A model generated the notes under the pieces. The model saw only the letters and a program-made list of their open reading frames with translations, did no database searches and had not been told where the DNA came from. The translations under genes and the position numbers were made by a program. Below are positions 59,479 through 64,000 of a stretch of 64,000 nt of DNA, in pieces. Source of the stretch: Bolinopsis microptera (Eukaryota > Ctenophora > Tentaculata > Lobata > Bolinopsidae); assembly GCF_026151205.1 (NCBI RefSeq), contig NC_087073.1, positions 22,700,987 through 22,764,986 on the forward strand, in the 5' to 3' direction. Positions within the stretch are counted from its first letter, which is position 1. Each line of letters begins with the position of its first letter.

Positions 59479-59750
59479 TTAAATCACTGCTGCTGCTGTC
59501 GCGCGCGCGCCCATAGCAGTGAGCAGCAGTTAGCAGCAGTTTCTTTGCACTTTGCCCCTCCTGTGATATAAAATATGCCTGGGGTCGGTTGCGTCCGGAC
59601 TATGCTGCAATTGGAACAAATATTTTACGCGAGTATCACCCTTGTACTTGTAGTATAGCGCGTCAAATAATGTAATTGTATATCGATACCTTCAGTGGAT
59701 CAGCGAGATGCACCACTGGAGAGATGCAAATTATTGACATGTGACATCAA
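59479..59750. other. Spacer with an orphan terminal repeat
   Basis: Includes a GCGCGCGCGC run near 59500 with CAGCAG-type repeats in both orientations. AACAAATATTTTACGCGAGT at 59615 is a two-base-longer relative of the 31-bp terminal repeats listed at 59751 and 63218. Confidence 0.5.
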
Positions 59751-59888
59751 GTTAACGGGTGATACTCGTAAAATATTTGTTTCAAATATGAAGACCATTG
59801 ACGAGAATGATTTCTGGGACATGTCCCGACCATTTCCTGTTAAAATTTAATCGCTTTGTTGCGAATTTTGTCGGTAACACGACTCCTG

Positions 59889-59946
59889 TCCGACAGCGAC
59901 ATCTGTCCGACAGCGACATCTGTCCGACAGCGACAACTGTCCGACT
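59889..59946. repeat. GACAGCGACATCTGTCC short tandem repeat
   Basis: Three copies of a 17-bp unit next to the left end of the MULE-type element; inverted copies occur near 60829-60880. The element ends probably contain this subterminal repeat. Confidence 0.75.
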
Positions 59947-59964
59947 CAGGGTACCAGAAAAAAA

Positions 59965-60808
59965 CGACATCTGTCCGAAATTGTGATCTGATTTCAATAC
60001 GACACATTTCCAATTAGAGACATGTTCCGAACTGTAACTTGCAAATTTGTTTCCGATTTGAGATATGATCTGAGCCGAGCCATAGTCTACTACCATAGTT
60101 TATTTTCATTTGATGTCGATAAATTGGACAATAGTTTAAATGTTATATTAATGTTCATAGGGTTGCTGCAGTTTTTATAATCATCTACAATTCTCTGAAG
60201 TTGTCGATCATAACGGATCCATTTGGGTGCACGTGGCTCAGGTAGTTCCCGCCCGTCTCTTTTGGTTTTCTTCACGTCTGTAAAGGCTTGTTCTGCTTTA
60301 AGGCAATCAAGGAACTTCCAAATTGCGGACTTCGAGCAGGAGAGCATTGAATGGATTCCGTGATGCCAACCTTCTGCGATATTGGATGCGGCTTCTATAG
60401 GAAGGAGGGGCTTCAGGTGCCCCCAGATTCGAGGGACGTCAGTCTCCGGTACGTATCGGAAGCCGTTCGGGACAGGGTTCTCAGAGCCTTGTTTGCGTCC
60501 AGGGGAGAACTGAAGATTGGTTGCCATTGTGGATTGCGATAACTGATCTCCGTACCGCTGTCCTATATGTACTCATGTAGGCTGTGTCCTGTGATGTGAT
60601 CGACAGCTTGTTATGAATACTAATAATGTTAGTGTACGGCTAGCACGCTCCCGTCCTCAACCAGTCAAACACGTATCGATGGATCAGATCTCAATGGATC
60701 ACACCAGCATTAGAACAATGGGAGCAACGTCACGAGATTACCCGTGAGCTTGTGAAATACGAATGTGAACCGAAATTACAATATGATCCGAAATTCGGAC
60801 AGATGTCG
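59965..60808 (-). mobile_element. 844-bp element with 15-bp inverted ends around a transposase fragment
   Basis: Ends CGACATCTGTCCGAA (59965-59979) and its reverse complement (60794-60808), with looser similarity extending inward (AATTGTGATC versus AATTTCGGATC). Further copies of GACATCTGTCCGA lie just outside both ends. It carries the transposase fragment on the minus strand. Confidence 0.6.
60090..60527 (-). pseudogene. C-terminal fragment of a MULE-type transposase
   Basis: A 145-codon frame with RIWGHLKPLLPIEAASNIAE, GWHHGIHSML and IWKFLDCLKAEQ. That string, a Trp/His motif followed by 'IWKF..LK.EQ', is characteristic of the tail of MULE (Mutator-like) transposases in animal genomes, just after the catalytic region. 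The DDE catalytic part and any zinc finger are absent, so it is non-functional as a transposase; it could be a domesticated or purely relic piece. Confidence 0.6.
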
Positions 60809-60828
60809 CCAAAAACGACTTCTGTCCG

Positions 60829-61869
60829 ACAGCGACATCTGTCCGAAATCCCTAATTCGGCTGTCGGACAGATGTCGCCCAATCATTTTGTCCGACAAAG
60901 GCTTTATACTTTTATAAATTAAGACGTATTATATTTGACTGTAATATGTATTTTTCACGGACAAATTAGCGTTTTTATTTTTTGAGCATGTTCAATGTTA
61001 TTCTCGTTCTAAGACTAAATTATTTGTCTATTGTTAATGGAATGGCCCGGCACGCGCTATACTTACTATTAGTACTAATACTACTTCGTACTCGTAGTCG
61101 TAGCATTTGCCTCGGGCTAGTGCTAACATTTCGAGAAAAAAGCGGCGCGTGCTACTTCGATAAAATTTAGACTTTTGGTGGAAATATAACCTGCGCCATT
61201 TGCTTTTTACGGAGAAAAAAAAATCGTTTTTGAGCTTGTTATTCTCTTTCAAAAGTATCCCAAGTGATTTATATAAGTGCATATAATTATATTGATTCTT
61301 AATACATTGAAATGAAAATCAAAAAGATTTTATCTCGATTCATGAAGTGTAAAACTAAAAGAAGTTACAATTTGGGGAGTGTGTTTTCAGAGGAGATCGC
61401 CTTAAGTACATGTAACGTGCACCCCAGCTACTTACATGTAATTTAAATTAATTATTGTAAATGGAAACTCGGTAATGTCGTTCCCGTTCGGATCCAAATA
61501 GCGCAGAAGTTAGGTCCGTGATAAGTTATACTGTTAGGAGATGACTTGTTCACACAGAGACATGTCAAATGGTAAACGTAGTTATCGCGAAATATCTGCA
61601 AACCAAATAACAGCTGAAATGATAACGCGGTCCTATACAGTGTATTATTGGGTTCACAGTTTCGGAGCCTCTGAAAGAACCATAGTCACACAACAGGGCC
61701 TTTTCACAAGAATCTTTTTTAATTTGGGCGATCAGCGATTTAGTGGGAGCGGTTGCTCTCCAGTGTAGATCGTACGCCTAACCAACTAGGGTAATCTGGA
61801 GATGCAGATTTGCAATATTTAAATTCGGCACCTTCAGCATGGGATACGATCTTAAGCCACTGCACACTG
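60829..61869. other. Transposon-derived spacer
   Basis: Begins with further CTGTCCGACAGCGACATC copies, then AT-rich DNA without a recognised gene. Reading frames at 60982-61282 and 61541-61768 have no domain I can name. GTGGGAGCGGT at about 61743 resembles a core of the 35-bp satellite at 18.0-20.8 kb, perhaps by chance. Confidence 0.45.
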
Positions 61870-63010
61870 GGGCGACATTTAGTACAATTCTGAGAATAAA
61901 CCGGGGGCGAAATTTGTACAATTCTGAGAATAAACCGTGGGCGACATTTAGTACATTTCTGAGAATAAACCGTGGGCGACATTTATTACATTTCTGAGAA
62001 TAAACCGGGGGCGATATTTAGTACATTTCTGAGAATAAACTGTGGGCGACATTTAGTACAATTCTGAGAATAAACCGTGGGCGACATTTAGTACAATTCT
62101 GAGAATAAACCGGGGCGACATTTATTACAATTCTGAGAAGAAACCGGGGCGACATTTAGTACAATTCTGAGAATAAACCAGGTGCGACATTTATTACAAT
62201 TCTGAGAAGAAACCGGGGGTGACATTTAGTACAATTCTGAGAATAAACTGTGGGCGACATTTAGTACAATTCTGAGAAGAAACCGGGGGTGACATTTAGT
62301 ACAATTCTGAGAATAAACTGTGGGCGACATTCAGTACAATTCTGAGAAGAAACCGGGGGCGGCATTTAGTACAATTCTGAGAATAAACCGGGGGCGATAT
62401 TTGTACATTTCTGAGAATAAACTGTAAACCGTGGGCGACATTTAGTACAATTCTGAGAATAAACCGGGGGCGATATTTGTACATTTCTGAGAATAAACTG
62501 TAAACCGTGGGCGACATTTAGTACAATTCTGATAATAAACCGGGGGCAACATTTAGTACAATTCTGAGAATAAACCGGGGGCGATATTTGTACATTTCTG
62601 AGAATAAACCGGGGGCGAAATTTAGTACAATTCTGAGAATAAACCGGGGGCGATATTTGTACATTTCTGAGAATAAACCGGGGGCGATATTTGTACATTT
62701 CTGAGAATAAACCGGGGGCGAAATTTAGTACAATTCTGAGAATAAACCGGGGGCGATATTTGTACAATTCTGAGAATAAACCGGGGGCGATATTTGTACA
62801 TTTCTGAGAATAAACCGGGGGCGAAATTTAGTACAATTCTGAGAATAAACCGGGGGCGATATTTGTACAATTCTGAGAATAAACCGAGGGCGATATTTGT
62901 ACATTTCTGAGAATAAACCGGGGGCGAAATTTAGTACAATTCTGAGAATAAACCGGGGGCGATATTTGTACATTTCTGAGAATAAACCGGGGGCGATATT
63001 TGTACAAATA
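61870..63010. repeat. 30-34-bp minisatellite, about 34 copies
   Basis: Units of about 33 bp with TACAATTCTGAGAATAAACC followed by GGGGGCGACATTTAG and frequent one- to four-base length changes. Variants ACATTTCTGAG and GATATTTG alternate with ACAATTCTGAG and GACATTTAG. Minus-strand frames reading VYSQNCTKCRPRF are repeat products. Confidence 0.95.
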
Positions 63011-63248
63011 CAATTTTGCTGGAACACCTCCTCTGGAAACTTGTAAATAAATTTTTGTTTAAAAGCTATCTTCTTTAATACTTTGATAGAGTTTACGACT
63101 TGAGACCTTGTGATCTCCAATTCTTTCCAAAATAAATATGTAGCGGTTTAAATCGATAGATATGAGGTTAGCCATAAGTTTGTAGGTTTACAACCTACCA
63201 GGACGCGCGCCGAGTGGAACAAATATTTTACGAGTATCACCCGTTAAC

Positions 63249-63530
63249 CATAAGTGCGCATAACAAAATTGTCAACAGTTAACTTCATAAAAAGAGATCA
63301 CATTAAGTTTAACTTTAACTACACTCCTTCTGTAAAATTCATAAATAAATTCATAAATAAATGATATCTAATCGCTCCCAATAAAATGTACATAATAAGA
63401 AGAAAATTGCATAGGTTTATGGTTCTGAACTTTGTTATCTCCAAACTCGTGGAAAGGAGAGAGAGGGTGAGCCTTACACTCCACCGGAACGGTGAAAACA
63501 TCCTTCAGGGGCTGAAATCAGGTTGATAAA
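63249..63530. other. Spacer, nothing recognised
   Basis: AT-rich sequence without a supported gene. Confidence 0.55.
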
Positions 63531-63784
63531 TATGATGTATAAATTCATGAAGGATCGACTGGGACCGCTTTTTTGGCCGGGCCCGGGACTGATAAAAAGT
63601 ACCGCGCCGGGACCGGGAATAAGACTGGGACCGGGATTAGGCCGGGATTGAGACCGCCAATATGATGTATAAATTCAAGGATCGACTGGGACCGCTTTTT
63701 TGGCCGGGCCCGGGACTGATAAAAAGTACCGCGCCGGGACCGGGAATAAGACTGGGACCGGGATTAGGCCGGGATTGAGACCGG
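63531..63784. repeat. Direct duplication of about 130 bp, rich in CCGGGACCGGGA
   Basis: The block starting TATGATGTATAAATTCA occurs at 63531 and 63661 and remains nearly identical through GGCCGGGCCCGGGACTG and GGGATTGAGACCG; the second copy lacks three bases near its start. Confidence 0.92.
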
Positions 63785-63879
63785 GATCGTAGATAACAAA
63801 CATTTTACTTTTAATATTCTTTGTGCAAAAAGTTGTTTGATAATTTAAGAAAATTAGCAAAAATAAATTTTAAAAACTT

Positions 63880-63990
63880 AAAATTGGTCCCGGTCAAAAT
63901 TCGGCATTTTAGCCGGGACCGGGATTCCCGGTCCCGGCCGATTTTTTACCAGGACCGGGATTAAGCCGGGATCCCGGTCGAACCTTGTCA
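63880..63990. mobile_element. GC-rich CCGGGACCGGGA block, likely transposon end
   Basis: Contains GCCGGGACCGGGATTCCCGG and inverted GGTCCCGGCC/GGGATCCCGG motifs, related to the duplicated block at 63531-63784 and separated from it by AT-rich DNA. I infer subterminal repeats of a DNA transposon; the family is uncertain and the element may extend past the window. Confidence 0.45.
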
Positions 63991-64000
63991 GTATAATGTA

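Larger units (their letters stand above)
59751..63248. mobile_element. 3.5-kb composite region bounded by 31-bp perfect inverted repeats
   Basis: 59751-59781 begins GTTAACGGGTGATACTCGTA and 63218-63248 is its exact reverse complement over 31 bp. Inside lie a MULE-type fragment, its own shorter inverted repeats and a minisatellite. The flanks show no 8-9-bp duplication that I can see. Either an old DNA transposon with later insertions, or two separate ends brought together. Confidence 0.55.

Noticed and set aside
61740-63120. Cys-containing frames with VYSQNCTKCRPRF repeats
   Set aside because: Different frames of a 33-34-bp minisatellite with frequent length changes; coding would be broken repeatedly.

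Overview
This window is animal nuclear DNA, with spliced genes that have canonical GT..AG introns, a Shaker-type voltage-gated K+ channel and a secreted-type VWD-C8 protein. It also holds an R2-like (RLE-type) retrotransposon tail, a MULE-type transposase fragment and a tRNA-like SINE. The vertebrate-type telomere unit TTAGGG appears as a short interstitial block. Together these point to an invertebrate metazoan; a cnidarian or ctenophore would fit, but the phylum cannot be fixed from the sequence alone. Nothing looks bacterial: there are no operons, CRISPR arrays or phage genes.

Most of the window is tandem repeat. Left to right: 44-bp satellite (1-4059); AT-rich 14-bp repeat (4379-4580); one small intronless ORF (4735-5271); 35/36-bp satellite (6566-10440) that supplies the last codons and stop of the K+ channel gene on the minus strand (10418-12703); 28-bp repeat and a remarkable multi-hairpin element (12745-13108); 37-bp satellite (13619-14696); 26-bp stem hairpin (15707-15770); 16-bp satellite (15781-17587); 35-bp GC-richer satellite (18027-20832); 32-bp satellite (21510-24530); 10-bp satellite (24640-25498); (GA)n; 16-bp and 21-bp arrays; four TTAGGG units; an 18.5-kb 39-bp satellite (27833-46370) whose interval of about 39.81-41.44 kb looks like uncorrected sequence; 35-bp array (46815-47515); (CCCT)n; (CT)n; 19-bp array (48945-49250).

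From 49616 to 58814 a plus-strand VWD-C8 gene can be rebuilt as eight exons whose reading phases agree at every junction. Its introns contain minisatellites that touch or overlap splice signals, a 5'-truncated retrotransposon and a MITE-like element. The last 5 kb is a transposon graveyard: SINE, inverted-repeat elements, MULE fragment, 33-34-bp array and a GC-rich CCGGGACCGGGA element.

The strongest unusual pattern is that several tandem arrays are built from splice-site sequence. In the K+ channel gene a 93-bp pore-exon segment is present about six times in frame, with a perfect GTAAGT donor at five of its junctions. In the VWD-C8 gene one array repeats an exon's 5' splice site, another repeats a branch-point-like 3' intron end, and a third forms the pyrimidine tract before an exon. 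The second strongest is a 183-bp DNA element that can fold as a closing stem with hairpins, two of whose tips carry GCGNAGC-type mini-hairpin loops. All coordinates, phases and repeats were read by eye; nothing was searched against databases.
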